Origin: Hanleya hanleyi
Taxonomy: Eukaryota; Mollusca; Polyplacophora; Lepidopleurida; Hanleyidae
DNA: 64,000 bases
Assembly (NCBI GenBank): GCA_036873755.1
Contig: JAVTVY010018962.1
Coordinates: forward strand, 1 to 64,000
Reading direction: 5' to 3'
Part shown: positions 45,886-57,421 of the stretch, piece after piece
Layout of the letters: the number at the start of each line of letters is the position of its first letter
Numbering within the stretch: the first letter of the stretch is position 1
Made by a program: the position numbers and the translations under genes
Notes under the pieces: generated by a model
The model's input: the letters and a program-made list of their open reading frames with translations, nothing else
Databases searched by the model: none
Told to the model about the DNA's origin: nothing

Positions 45886-46138
45886 CATATATAGTAAACA
45901 TTTTAAACAGTGACATTGCCCTACGCCGTTCTGTACCAAACGTCCGTAGATTATGGATTATACAACTCCACTTCACAAATTACATTAAGTATTAACGCAC
46001 AAACTCACAAAGATCCATCTTGAAACAGAATACGTATTTTAGATGTATAACCAATATAACGCGCCCTTTAGTGAATTCAGAGAATATGATCTATGTATCC
46101 GGGCAATTATATTCATCGTATATTAATAGTTAACATTT

Positions 46139-47550
46139 TTGCGATACCCGGAATTCAAACAGAAATTTAAATGTAAGACAAACTTTTTAGAATTTCAATG
46201 TGTTCTTTGTGCAGTAAAAGAAGCCGCAAAAAACCTCAACATATTGAACTTTAACAAAAGAATAGAATGCCCATTTATACCACCAAATATACTCCCTCTC
46301 GTTGGGTGCACAAAAGGCTGTAGAACGTTTTATAGAATACTTCTGGGATCTAATTTCAAAAAATCAAAAGCTAACCAAAAGTGGGAGATGATTACTGGTG
46401 AAACATACATGGAACGAGAATGGCAACTGTTTAATATAGCGGCAATGAAGTCCACGACAAATTCAAAAATTATATGGTTCCAATACAAGTTGATTAACAG
46501 GATTCTGACAACAAATAGATTTGCAAATAAGGTAGATCCGGAAGTTACTGATAAATGTACATTTTGCAACAAATATACTGAGAGTATAGAACATTTATTC
46601 TGGGAATGTGAATTGGTGAATTTGTTGTGGAAAGAAATGTATGACTGGGTTGAAATGAAAACTACCTTCAAAATTGATCTCTGTTGTAAAACAATTTGCT
46701 TAGGAGTACATGGGAAAAGAAATGCGGTAGTTAACTTTCTCTTGACTATAGTGAAGTATAACATATATATAAATCGAAGATAAAAGGGCAAGTTCCATCT
46801 ATACAATACATACAGCAGGATTTGCAAGATATGTATGAAACTGACAGATACATACATAATTTAAAAGGGGAACCAGACAAGTTCAATAAATATTGGTCCT
46901 CTTTCCATATGTTGTTTCGTAAATAAGGGTGTGTAGGATATCAACGTATTTAATGACCAAGTCAGAAGACATGGTACTGTTTAGATTGGCATGAATTTTT
47001 GAAATGGCTTTCAGGTTGGCTCCATTGTCGGTTTTGCACGTGATTGAAGAATATGTTCCCCTATCCAGGAGTGAATTTAGTGTAAAGTGTTTAACTATAG
47101 ATGCATCGGAAATTTGAAATTGAGGATGATAGAGGTGTATAGTTATATGGTCTGGATAGTGGGTTTTTTCTGAAGGTAGAGATATGCACTTCAGGTCATG
47201 GAAATTTTTATTGGGGAGTTCATGTAACAATACTCATGTCAGTATGTATAATATTATATCGCCTCTTGCTTTTGTTATTATGTTCAAATATCAACTGTTT
47301 TCAATAATAGGTCCACAAGTTTTTATGTCGAGAAATATTCTCTTTTCAATCGCCGAACTATAGTCTGTATTATATAAGTTATAACATATGGTTCTCTGTG
47401 GCTTTACATGTGTCGGGATATAGCTAGAAAATGTTGAGAGATACTGTATCTGTACATATATGTAGTATGTTATGCACATATAACTGTTTTTGTGCTTCTG
47501 AATGATGTGTGGATTAGAAAAAAGAAAAATGAATAAAAAATGTCAATTAA
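46139..47550 (+). pseudogene. L1/Tx1-like LINE ORF2 C-terminus with 3' UTR and A-tail
   Basis: Open from 46,139 to 46,783: EWQLFNIAAMKSTTNSKIIW, FQYKLINRILTTNRF, and the zinc-binding CTFCNKYTESIEHLFWECEL. Past a frame change, a tail ends FNKYWSSFHMLF at a TAA near 46,924. The ~620-bp 3' UTR ends in an A-run at 47,540-47,550. It is truncated at the 5' side. Its zinc motif is the same type as in the 25,196 LINE but protein identity looks low, so it is a separate family. Confidence 0.85.
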
Positions 47551-48925
47551 AAAAAAAATAGTTAACGAGGTTCCATTGTGAAACATTTATGGCTGTAGAG
47601 GACGTGCATTTCTAGAGGTTGAATGTTTTTTTGAATTTCAGAATTTTTTCATCAGGTTAAGAGATGAAAAAAAATCGGGGGTAATCATACTCGCTAAAAC
47701 AATATGGCAGCCAAAAATTACAGACAAACTGAGCCTTTCTGGTGCTATTTTCAAGAGGGGTGGGGAGCGGGCAATCGCAGTGAGGGTACGAAATAATATT
47801 GGGGATTCATCAATTAGCCATTTACAAGTTTCTTTTTCGTTGAAAGTGACCAAGAGTGAATGTTTGGGGATTCCAGAGGCATAATTTTCAATCTCGGGAG
47901 CACTTTGCAACTTTCAACCATTGAATCTAAAATGCCAACATTTTGGTCAGTCCTATTACATTATCGATCCACCAGTAAAACGCATAAATGGTTCTGTTGT
48001 GTTTTTTTGTGGATTTTTATCTCATTTTGAGATATCTGGGTACCTTTTGCTAGGAGATTCAGTTGGTTTTGAAAATTCGACAAATCACCATATTTTAGAA
48101 ATGAACGTCCTTTACTCTCTTAAAGTTTGTTGTGCCACTGGTAAAATATTCAGTGTAAACAATGTAATCGACAAGAGAAGAAATATCGACCAAAAATATT
48201 GGGTGACATGACAACCATCGATTTTTGAATACATACCATTCTGCTTTTGTGGCAAATTCATTTTTTCTCACATGATAAAAACACCCTTATGATTATGAAT
48301 ATTTCATTTATTTCGATATAATCTACATATTCAATTATCTACCGTAACGGACATTGATAGAAGTAAACATTGGAGCGATTTATCGATCAGAGGAGCCATG
48401 ACAACTAACAGCTTAACTCTAGGTCTTTATTCCGGAATCAAGAATGAAGAAGAATTTCTAAAAGTCAAGCTAATTTTGTGTGTGCATGTACTAAAAGGTC
48501 CCGTCGCTATGAAATTGGAATACTCCACACCCACATTAACTTGGTGACAATCGACTGACTTTGGCCTTGTAGCAAACTTTGACTGCTAAATTTTCATTTT
48601 CCCCTATGATTCAATATGGGGGAATAGTTGTAACTGTTGATAACTGACTTAAATATAGTACATGTGCAACATATTCTACCTTTTAAAGGAAGAATCATTA
48701 TGCTGACCGCAATGATTATTTTGGGCAAATTTAGGTTACAAGTATTCCGCTTAGAACTGGTTCAAAATTATCCCCCAATGTTCAAGCACAGGATGAAATG
48801 AAGCATCATGAACTAAGGTTTTCATCGGGAAGCTAGGCAGCTCTGCACTGACCGCTGATCAGTGTTAGTCCATAGTTATCGCCTTAATTCGGACAAGGAC
48901 CATTGGTACATACACAAATTACAAG
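47551..48925. other. No gene seen
   Basis: Frames of ~90 codons on each strand (47,638-47,910 minus; 47,921-48,211 plus) show no family resemblance. AT-rich. Confidence 0.45.
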
Positions 48926-49320
48926 CGTCTAGTCCGTCATTCATAATCCAGCCGTCGTCCATTAGAGAATATCCGCGTCCATAATCCAAAGACCTATTCA
49001 ATTTTCCATAACAGTATTAGCACCAAATTCAAAAAGACAATCATAGTATACATAAACATAGGCTTATTTCCTGCAAGAGAGAAGCGGTCAACAGTTTTCA
49101 ATGATGCCGGCAAGACATCATGATGTTCCAAAAATATCAAATCCGTATCGCTGAACAATATTCTTAATCCATAATATTCGTTATAGAGTCGTCATCTAAA
49201 AAAAAAAGATGTATCTCAGTCACGCTTTGATTGTGACTGTTCATATGAGTACCATGAGGATCTTTAAGTACATGGGTTCATACGGCCCCTAGCCCTGGGT
49301 TAAGCGGAATTAGACACAAG
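48926..49320 (-). repeat. Family A tail with small hydrophobic frame
   Basis: Inverted copy of the 5,961-6,375 tail, keeping the splice-acceptor-like string (minus CTCTCTTGCAGG) and the MFMYTMIVFLNLVLIL-like frame with a frame change. It directly follows the RT stop at 49,321. Confidence 0.8.
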
Positions 49321-49791
49321 TTACGAAACGTAGCGCCATAGATCTTGCACGCTACGTTCGTATTTTGCTATCAGCATGCGATATGTATAGCCAAATTTGA
49401 GAAATTTTGAGTGGAGGCGCTTGGTGGAATAGCCCTGTTTTATAAGTGTCTGCAACAATGTTTTGTGACGTTGATTAAAATCATCACATTTAACACAGGA
49501 TCTAGCAAATGCTACTAAGCGAGATATGTATACGCCATATGCAGGTCCCACTGGAATATTACTGTCCAGAAAGGGATAGTTTACGATATCGAAATTGTAA
49601 TCATCTCTTTTGTCATAAAGTCGACGAGAGAGAATGCCCGCTTCATTTTTATAGAGATAGATATCTAAATAAGATGTGCCTGTAGGGCTATCTGTAGTTT
49701 CCTTCAAATCCAGTGAAGGTGGATATATATCCTTCACTGCGTCATTTATATAGCGATTATCCACAGCTATTCGATGGATTAATTTATCCAT
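49321..49791 (-). pseudogene. Family A reverse-transcriptase C-terminal domain, best copy
   Basis: 156 open codons: DLKETTDSPTGTSYLDIYLY, LSRRLYDKRDDYNFDIVNYP, SNIPVGPAYGVYISRLVAFA, KQGYSTKRLHSKFLKFGYTY and a WRYVS end. The first residues (RYINDAV) may be a remnant of the YxDD box with Asp to Asn. The palm and fingers are missing. The intact length and the stop shared with the 5,682 and 53,270 copies define the protein end. The enzyme class (Penelope-like) is a recollection and not proven here. The copy appears young because no internal stop is present. Confidence 0.7.
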
Positions 49792-49974
49792 GCTATTCGA
49801 TGGTTTATATACGTTCCCAAACTCTAAGCAGTGTTACCTTCCTTTGCAAGATTGGAAGAAGGTTATATCCATTGCGACACTCATTCATCCCCTGCTTAAT
49901 GATAAAGTATAACATACCATAACATGTTTCATCGCGAGAGGGGTCATCGCTCTATAGCGTTTCGGATATTCACT

Positions 49975-50180
49975 GATGTAATGCGATGGAGCGATGGTGC
50001 AATACGATGAGCCTTACTAATCTTCACTAATATAACTCGATGGTGCCATGCAATAGAGGAATGGTGCAATGCGATGCACAATGGTACAATCCGATCCACA
50101 ATGGTGCAATGCGATGGAGCGATGATGCAATGCGATTGATCAATGCGGTGGAGCTATGGCGCAATACGATGAAGCTATGA
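49975..50180. repeat. Degenerate GATGGTGCAATGC repeats
   Basis: Variants of ATGGAGCGATGGTGCAATGCG alternate with TACAATCCGATCCACA at ~24-26-bp spacing. Confidence 0.75.
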
Positions 50181-50970
50181 GTCCAGCCAGAGAGTCGACT
50201 GGTAGATTCTGTTGGTCGAAAATTTTCTCGGGGCCGGCTTGAGGGTGTCAGAAGTGAGAAGACTTCGTCGGCCGGAAATTATTCGAGTCCAGCCAGAGAG
50301 TCGACCGAATCGGGGATTGTTGAAGCTCTGGTTCCTCACATAGCCTTTTAAATTATTGTAACTCGAATTGCAACTGAATAGGCCTGGGCGATAATCGTTC
50401 TCGGGTTATCAACGGACTGGCTTTAGTTTGAAAAAATCGAGTTTATTTTAGTTTATAGCTGGCCGATATTATTTTCCTGTAAAGAGGCTTGTGGTTGTAT
50501 GAATTAATCCCAAACCCCACATAAACATTCGCCCGTCCATAGATATACTAATATAAACAACTCGGGCCTCCCAGGCCGGGAGTTGCATCCAAGCACCCAC
50601 AAGTCACAGGTTCCGAAACAAATTACCGACACTGGCTGATCACCGGCCTTTCGGTCAGGATCTATCCATTCACACGTTTACCTATACATCCAGCTCACCG
50701 AACCCCAGGTCAGGAGCAGCTCTTATTTCGCGCTGATGCACACAAATCTCCGGCCCCAGACAGGGTTTGTCATACTACCTACACTAGGTGACCACCGGCT
50801 CGGGCTAGGGTCCATTCATACATCTATAGGCATACAGTCTCTCACAAACTTGTATGTGGCATTGATCGATTCATATAATTCACTGCCATCCAATTATTAA
50901 CATTCTAAGAGTAGAGGGAAAGAGGGATTACTTGACCATGTGCATGCCCATCCACCGTGTGCTATCGATA
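50181..50970. other. No gene; 107-bp spaced direct repeat
   Basis: GAGTCCAGCCAGAGAGTCGAC occurs at 50,180 and 50,285, and GGCCGG blocks lie between. GC-richer than the surroundings but no frame is convincing. Confidence 0.45.
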
Positions 50971-51231
50971 TCAGTATCGCCAGATCATGTGTAGACTGTG
51001 AAGCTGAGATATCCGGGCTTGGATTCGTCCTTTGAGCCGAGTTTGTAGGGAGAGTCGCTGTTGAGCGGGGTCGCCCAAGCTTGTGGGTTTGTTCTTACGA
51101 GGAGTGCCGCCTGCTGCCACGATTAGCCGTGCAGTTGACTTGTCCAGCGGTGATTTATGGAGAGACGGGCCGATGCCGTAGAAGCCTTTGTACTGTGGGA
51201 GTACTGTCGTACCCAGGCCGCCCCGATCCAT
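50971..51231 (-). other. Unrecognised basic reading frame
   Basis: 86 codons beginning MDRGGLGTTVLPQYKGFYG and ending in an Arg/Gln-rich part (QRLSLQTRLKGRIQARISQ). GC content and absence of repeats suggest an old coding segment. A Gly-rich start and basic end fit a small virion-type protein, but this is a guess. No domain is visible. Confidence 0.25.
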
Positions 51232-52589
51232 AGAAAATTACCAGCGGCTGGAGGGGCCAGGTCGTGTACATAGACACGACGAAGTCCATACAGCCCAGGG
51301 GAGGAAGAAGGCCGGGAGAAGAGAGACAGAAGCCGGACTTAACCACAGAGGAACAAATCCTGCCAAGACCGTGGCCACATCCAGAGCTGTCGCGTCCTAG
51401 ATAGGGCTTTGTGAATAATTATATATATATATTGTTTTTATTACATTGGACTTCGACTCAAAGTAGCTATAATAGTATAGGTGAGTCAGATTTATAGATT
51501 TGTTAATATCGTATCTATTTGCTTTGGTTGTCTCTAGAAGTCCAACTTTCCTACCTCCTTGATCCAGACAAAGTAACAGGTTGATCAAGATCTCTGGTTG
51601 ATCAAGATCATTGCACGAGTGTGTTCATGGTAGCCTGACAATTTGTCTTTATCGAGTTACTTATGGTGGCCCTCCACAGTTTCGTAGTAATGGCCCGTCT
51701 AATTTCATAATACGATAGACTGCCCGTGTTCTGCTACATCATAATTCTTCTTGTCTTCTTAATAGCTTATATCTATAATACCATCCTATTCAGCATTATC
51801 AACGCTTCAAACGAGTACGTACAGATCGATGGCTGGCGATGTGATGGGGATCATGGAGTAAATTTTGTCCTGCCTCAGTTATGCCCCTTGGGTGTGCCTA
51901 AAAATCCGGACTCATTTACGGGACGAATATCTGACAAAAAACGGGCAGGTTGATCCCCACTTTTTTTGCCTTTTTAAGTTGACACCGGGCCTGGGAACGT
52001 CAGTAAGAAGTTTAATTGAAATCGCTCTTACAGATTTTTCTGGAAATTGAGCCGAATTTGAACATTTTTCGACATTTTAAGGGGTTTTCTAGGAAAAATG
52101 AAGCAAGCTTGGAGGGGAAAGTCTGAGATTCATTTTGCTATATCATAGTAGTGCTATGTCTTAAAATAATAGCTTAATCATGCTCTTTCAGAAAATATAT
52201 ACATATAAGTGATTTGGGGTTGAAGAGTTTACGACAACTGGTGGCCGAAAAACGGACACATGGTCTAATCCTTGCCCAATGGAAGAATCCCTGGAGTGCA
52301 CCCTATGGCCCGAAGACGATCCAGTTGGATATAGTGGACCTTGGGCATTCTTTAAGAACAACAAGTTTCACAAGAATAATTCGTTTGTCTTACATTCAAT
52401 TTCTTCTCTTATTTAATTAGTATTACTTGATTAATTTAATTATAAGGATTGACTGTGGTTTTTTACGTCTTTCATGGGGGTATGAACTTAAAGCCGCTGT
52501 GCCTATACGATACATCATACAGTTTGGACAACGGGTTTTAAGTTCATACACCAATGAACGTAAAAAATAAGTCGTACGTTATCAACATA
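51232..52589. other. No gene supported
   Basis: A frame at 51,726-51,953 has a hydrophobic N-terminal half but lacks an ATG at its start. The rest is AT-rich. Confidence 0.4.
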
Positions 52590-53060
52590 TTATCGAATTG
52601 AAGCCCTGGTCATGTAGACGACGCAGTTGAGGCGGGTGAGAGAAAGTGATAATTTTGGTTTACGAAGCGTTTGGGTGAGGAGATCAGTCGGGTCCAAATA
52701 TGGTGTGCAGGGTCTCGCCATGAAGCGGTCGTGGTGTAGACTACGCCTGGACTGGTTTTGACCAGAAGTGACGTTATGATGCGTTTGCACATTCGGCACA
52801 TAATAGAGAAAGCGGGCATTCTGGTTACGCAGGGGTGCGGGGGTGTGTCTGGAAATCGAGGGAGTCCAAATATAGCATGATGGGTGTCATATTGAAGACC
52901 TCGATATGCAGACCACCATGGGGTGGGGGGAGGTAGTTTGGACGTAAAATGAAGCCATGGAACGCATGAGCGGTCGAGTCGTGGTAGCGAAAGTAGGCGT
53001 TTTAGGGATATGCAGGGGTTTGTTTGGTTAATCGAGGATCACGAGCGCTCATGACGGGAC
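52590..53060 (+). repeat. Polinton-like terminal-repeat modules, isolated
   Basis: AAAGCGGGCATTCTGG, AAAGTAGGCGTTTTAGGG, GGTGTCATATTGAAG and GAGTCCAAATATxG phrases match the modules at 8,600-8,930 and 14,640-15,370. It precedes the capsid and protease fragments by ~0.7 kb. Confidence 0.5.
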
Positions 53061-53073
53061 CAACGACAACTGA

Positions 53074-53268
53074 ATGGACAATACATTTTGCCATATTGAC
53101 CCTGATGCTATGGCAATGATAATCCTGCAAGAAAACGGCACTTTTCAGCGGCTTCCAGAAAACAAACGGCAACTATGCACACTATTTTATTATCGTGGGC
53201 ATGGGGTATCCACGGCAACTCTGGTAGAGGTAAACCAGGCAGTACAGTCCACACACACTACTGCTGAG
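53074..53268 (+). other. Unrecognised ATG-started frame fused into family A
   Basis: From ATG 53,074: MDNTFCHIDPDAMAMIILQ, then FQRLPENKRQLCTLFYYRG up to the join with family A sequence at ~53,270. No family recognised. It sits between terminal-repeat modules and the family A insertion. Confidence 0.25.
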
Positions 53269-53269
53269 G

Positions 53270-53765
53270 CCTTGCCACTCAAAGTTTCTCAAATTTGGCG
53301 ATACATATCGCATGCTGATAAAAAAATACGAACGTAGCGTGCAAGATCTATGGCGCTACGTTTCGTAACTTGTGTCTAATTCCGCTTAACCCGGGGCTTG
53401 GGGCCGTATGAACCCATGTACTTCAAGATCCTCATGGTACTCATATGAACAGTCACAATCAAAGCGTGACTGAGATACATCATTCGTTAGATGACGACTT
53501 TACAACGAATATTATGGATTAAGAATACTGATCAGCGATACGGATTTGATATTTTTTAACATCATGATGTCTTGCCGGCATCATTGAAAACTGTTGACCG
53601 CTTCTCTCTTGCAGGAAACAAGCCTATGTTTATGTATACTATGATTGTCTTTTTGAATTTGGTGCTAATACTGTTATATGGAATATGGAATAGGTCTTTG
53701 GATTATGGATACGGATATTCTCTAATGGACGACGGCTGAATTATGGATGACGGACTAGACGCTTG
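53270..53765 (+). repeat. Family A: short RT end plus full tail
   Basis: Contains only the last ~65 bases of the RT reading frame before GTAACTTGTGTC, then the complete tail with TTCTCTCTTGCAG ending at 53,614, the MFMYTMIVFLNLVLILLYG frame to TGA ~53,740, and the GACGCTTGTAA end at 53,766. Confidence 0.85.
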
Positions 53766-53992
53766 TAATTGATCCAAAACCAAGTTCTTGAGCTTTCGTC
53801 CATGAAGGCCGTCAGCTCAGGATTAATGGTCAAAATCACCATTCGCTGTTCTACGCGTCGATCCATCGGGTCTGTGTTTAGCACGTACGCTGCAAGGTAC
53901 ACAGGATCTAACAAAGCACGTCTCGGGCAAACATCACTTGAAAGAGCCTTTGTCCAGGGATCACTCTTCAGCACGGTTGAGATCTGTTCCAT
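53741..53992 (-). pseudogene. Adenain-like cysteine protease fragment (Polinton PRO)
   Basis: Minus-strand frame with ISTVLKSDPWTKALSSDVCP at the start, YLAAYVLNTDP in the middle, then FMDESSRTWFWINYKRLVRH. This order fits the N-terminal half of adenovirus-type (Ulp1-fold) proteases found in Polintons. The position where the catalytic His-Trp would stand reads EQRM, so the active site is lost, and the C-terminal catalytic Cys region is missing because family A starts at 53,766. Such proteases process virion proteins. It follows the capsid fragment on the same strand. Moderate certainty: based on motif recall only. Confidence 0.5.
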
Positions 53993-53994
53993 AT

Positions 53995-54276
53995 CTATGT
54001 TAGGTGAAATGTTCGCAGATAATCTGTCGGCTCAAAGTAGCAAATTACATTTATAGTTATGGGAGGGGGCATCCCGAAGTGGATTTCCAGCAACAAGTTG
54101 CATTTCTTGAAGAGGTCGCAGCAGAACAACGTGTGCCCGTCACAATAGGCGATGTGGTCCCCATCGTCCTGGTCGATTTGACCCGGTACCGCACTGATGT
54201 TCTGGTAATTCCGGATGTAATGGCGCAGTCGAAAACCCGGTTGAAGGTACCGTGTTGGAACCTGCTGTCCGTCCAT
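53995..54276 (-). pseudogene. Polinton minor capsid (penton-like, F54H12.2 family) C-terminus
   Basis: Frame reads MDGQQVPTRYLQPGFRLRHY, DQDDGDHIAYCDGHTLFCCD, then NLLLEIHFGMPPPITINVIC. These phrases and spacing match the end of the family named after C. elegans F54H12.2, a Maverick/Polinton protein with penton-base-like jelly-roll fold (established knowledge, recalled). The N-terminal ~300 residues are not present next to it. The protein would build virion vertices. The downstream neighbour on the same strand is the protease piece at 53,741-53,992. Confidence 0.65.
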
Positions 54277-54322
54277 TTGACGATTGACGACTGGTGTTTG
54301 TTTTATGTTAAACAGCCTTTAT

Positions 54323-54664
54323 TTATAACGGGAGCTTTCTAGATATCACTTCATTGAGCTCTGCCATTGCGTCTTGCATGACTACTTTGAATGCCAACTC
54401 GTAGGGTGACCAATTCTCGACAAGCACGACGTCCACCTCCCACACGTCCTGTTCGAAGGCGGACCATAGATCGGGATTCAAGGTAAAATGCATTGTGGAT
54501 CCATCCAGCCCAACCAATTGATCAAAGAAGGGACCGCAGCGGATGTAGACATCGTGACAGAAATGGATGAGATTGCCGTCCAGTTTGCCACTCGGGTCTC
54601 GTTTGAATTTTCTCCAATCACACCGGCACAGCCGAACGACAAGCAGTATCGCACACATCCTCAA
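54323..54664 (-). pseudogene. Possible second Polinton virion-protein fragment
   Basis: 113 open codons, including VYIRCGPFFDQLVGLDGSTM, HFTLNPDLWSAFEQDVWEVD and VVLVENWSPYEL. The order of a TLN-type strand, then WEVxVVLVE, then a Pro is similar to a protein family found beside Polinton capsid genes as I recall it. The match is short. It lies upstream of the minor-capsid piece on the same strand, separated by ~46 bases and a different frame. Minus-strand frames continue upstream to ~54,815 without a recognisable domain. Confidence 0.4.
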
Positions 54665-57004
54665 CGATTTCGACGATCTTCACGCGATTATCATACACGT
54701 GAAGAAAGGAGAATTCAAGCTCTTGAAGTCCACAATTGAACGGGTGGCCCCTGCGTGGGACTTGCTTAGCGTCCCGATATGCGTACACCACGATAAGCAC
54801 CTGTGCATTGCACATTGAGGGTCTGTTGAGAGCTTTCCACTCTTCGTCTTACCAGGAGACCACATGCTCATTCTATGGGCTAGTGAATAGCTGTGATGGT
54901 AGGCGCTTATGCATATAGCCCATGCACACGCATCCTGATCTGAGTTTTCTCTACTACTCAGGCCGTTACTAATGACGTCACTTCCTGTTCAAACCTCCCC
55001 GAGTGTCGCCTACATCACGAGCGCTTCCCGAACCCATCCCATTTCCACCTCATTTTCCACCACCGTCCACCTCATTCTCTCCACATCAAAAGTTAGCAGA
55101 GATCACCTTTATTTACTACTGGTGGCTCTCTCCTTCTCGCTGATCCGCAGGTGCTCTCATAATGACGACTGATATATTGATTTTGGGAGGAGTCCAATGA
55201 AAATATTATCTGCAGACATCAATAAATTAAACATCAAGTGCTTTCCCAGCTTGATCTAATTGTTCTAGTCTCAGCTTTCAAAACCTTGTTCATTTCACAG
55301 ACGATGCGTTTTTAATCTGTTTGAAAGTGTTATTTGTCGGCGTAATTCTCTGCTCATTTCACATGGAAAATAAACTGTCCGTGTAAATAATTGATAGTAG
55401 CGAACGTTCAGCGTCGGTCTATGCAGTGATGGGTATAATGCAAACTGAACTAAACCTTCTGTTTACCGAGTAGCGTTGGCTAATAAGGGATTATTTTTCT
55501 CCATCTTCCACGTTTCGTGTTGTTTGAGTTCCAGGAAGCAAAACTTAGATGTCATTAGAAAATATAGACTACATAATAAACCAGGAAAATTAAGCAGAAA
55601 TTCCAAATTATTCGAAGATATAAAAAAATATATTTTGTCGTACGGACAGAATCGAGAAAACGCAAAAGATAATATTTAAAATACTTTCCAATCAATTTAC
55701 ATAGAAACGTATTAAAGGTAACGTCGGGTATAGCAGTATACGTATATTTTCTAAATACCCGTACACATGAGGATATTTTCTTTGTCACATCTTTTGTCCC
55801 AGTTTGTTTGATGAACAATATTGAAGGCATCAGTCTATTCGCCGAATTCCCTTTGATCGTATGCAGAAAAAAACGAACAAGTGTCATGTGTTAACTTTCA
55901 GCTCTATACGTACACAAGGGTGTAAATAAATGATAAAGTAAGAATGGCGATGCCTTTCACAGTTGCGGGTTGCTTTTCAGACATCTACTGTCGGCCGGTC
56001 TCTTTAATATTTCACAGAATCATATTTGATGTCATGTAGATCTCAACACCAAGTTCTATTTTCTGATTTACGTAACCATTTGGTGGCCATGTTATAATTT
56101 ACCCCAAAAACGTTCTATCATCTTGTCCGGAGTTCCTCGTGATTTTTTTTAAAGCAATATGGACGCCATTGACCAATAAATCTCGCCGGGTTTAGAAGTT
56201 ACGGATTTGTACGGGGAATGCTACTATATATGTAAGGTATATACTGTATACGAAGGTATAACTTATGAGCCAGCATGGCTCAGATTGTAAGAGCAACTCC
56301 ACGGATTGAAGGATTCGTGAATTCCATTCCCGCGCACGGCTAAATAATTCTTTCGTTCGAAAAATATTTCCATATATATAAATTGCTTCGTTGGGGGCTT
56401 TTCTCCATACTAAATTGTCATTTCTATTCTTTTTATGTGTTATCGGACACTGCGATTCCGAATATGATGGTTTCGAAGTCAAGAAATATATCTGTTACGA
56501 TGGAAACACCAGTATAGATGGCGCTTTTGACTGAAATTACGAACTAAGCTAATCGCTTCGATATTTCGTAGGGAATATCCTATATGGCGTAAGTCTCAAT
56601 CCCAAGTTCCATTTCCTGATCCAAAGATCTATTTGGCGACACTCTTGAATTGCTTGGACATAATTTACTTTACATACGTCAATGATTAATATCAGCGCAT
56701 CTTACATTCTGCCCGAGAAAACAATATATCCGCCGGTTCGTAACATTTATATATAATGGATTCTGCACATTTAGATGTGACGGATTTGGACCAAAGTGGC
56801 GGACACCGCAATGTAAAAAAAATTGTGGGTTTTTTCAGCTTGAAAGTCTTTCCAATTGTCATCGTCGCTACAATATTCCCCGATGATACATGCAATCCAT
56901 TTATTGACGTTCGTGGCTGAATATGCTGATTTCAATTCCAAGCCGAGAGTTACTTACCACGCCATTGGAACACTATATCAGTGAAACCGAACACGCTTTC
57001 GGTG
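54665..57004. other. Little recognisable content
   Basis: 54,960-55,000 has a TGACGTCACTTCC string as in the terminal-repeat modules. 55,990-56,900 contains two diverged copies of a dispersed repeat (CCAAGTTC.ATTT.CTGAT; AGTTACGGATTTG / TGACGGATTTGG), also seen near 63,830. No gene. Confidence 0.4.
56265..56350 (+). repeat. tRNA-like sequence, possible SINE head
   Basis: AGCATGGCTCAGATTGTAAGAGC resembles a box A and GATTCGTGAATTCC a box B, ~35 bases apart. No cloverleaf closes cleanly. Confidence 0.35.
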
Positions 57005-57410
57005 GCGATGGGATGCGGTGAATAATAACAAACTTCATGAGTTCAAAAAAATTGCAAGTTATACTCATCTGAGCAGCCAGAAACGTTTCGATCAAACCAT
57101 GATCAGGCGATGTAGAATCGGCCATACACGATTAACTCACGAACATTTACAAAATGGAAAGAGTCAGTCCCAAGGTATATTCCATGCCATGAAGATCTCA
57201 CGGTGAAACATATTCTTACTACTTTAGAAGATCTTTTTAGTCGGTTTAGGGAGGATTGCATCTTGGGTTATTTGAGAGAAATCGGTTTGTTGCATATGTT
57301 TTAATGTGCATATGTTATTGGCTTGAGTACTTGGAATTTTGTTTGATCGTCGCTATATAGCTGAAATATTGCTGAACGCGACATTAAACCTTAATTCTCT
57401 CTCTCTCCCG
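57005..57410 (+). pseudogene. I-like LINE 3' end
   Basis: Contains the NNNKLHEFKK start, MIRRCRIGHTRLTHEHLQN and, after an internal ~60-bp deletion near 57,220, the 3' UTR (GATCGTCGCTATATAGCTGA) ending TCTCTCTCTCCC at 57,410. It abuts the Polinton-like TIR. Confidence 0.8.
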
Positions 57411-57421
57411 ATGGCCGAGAG

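Noticed and set aside
46330..46857. 175-codon minus-strand frame
   Set aside because: It is the antisense shadow of the LINE reading frame with its zinc-binding motif on the plus strand.
50049..50170. Possible CRISPR-like spaced repeats (GATGGTGCAATGCG)
   Set aside because: Repeat and spacer are both degenerate versions of one short unit, and the setting is an animal genome.
51726..51953. 75-codon frame with hydrophobic N-terminal half
   Set aside because: It begins at GTG, not ATG, in AT-rich DNA and has no support beyond being open.
56265..56350. Possible functional tRNA gene
   Set aside because: The box A and box B-like strings exist but acceptor and anticodon stems do not close. A tRNAscan-SE run would settle it.
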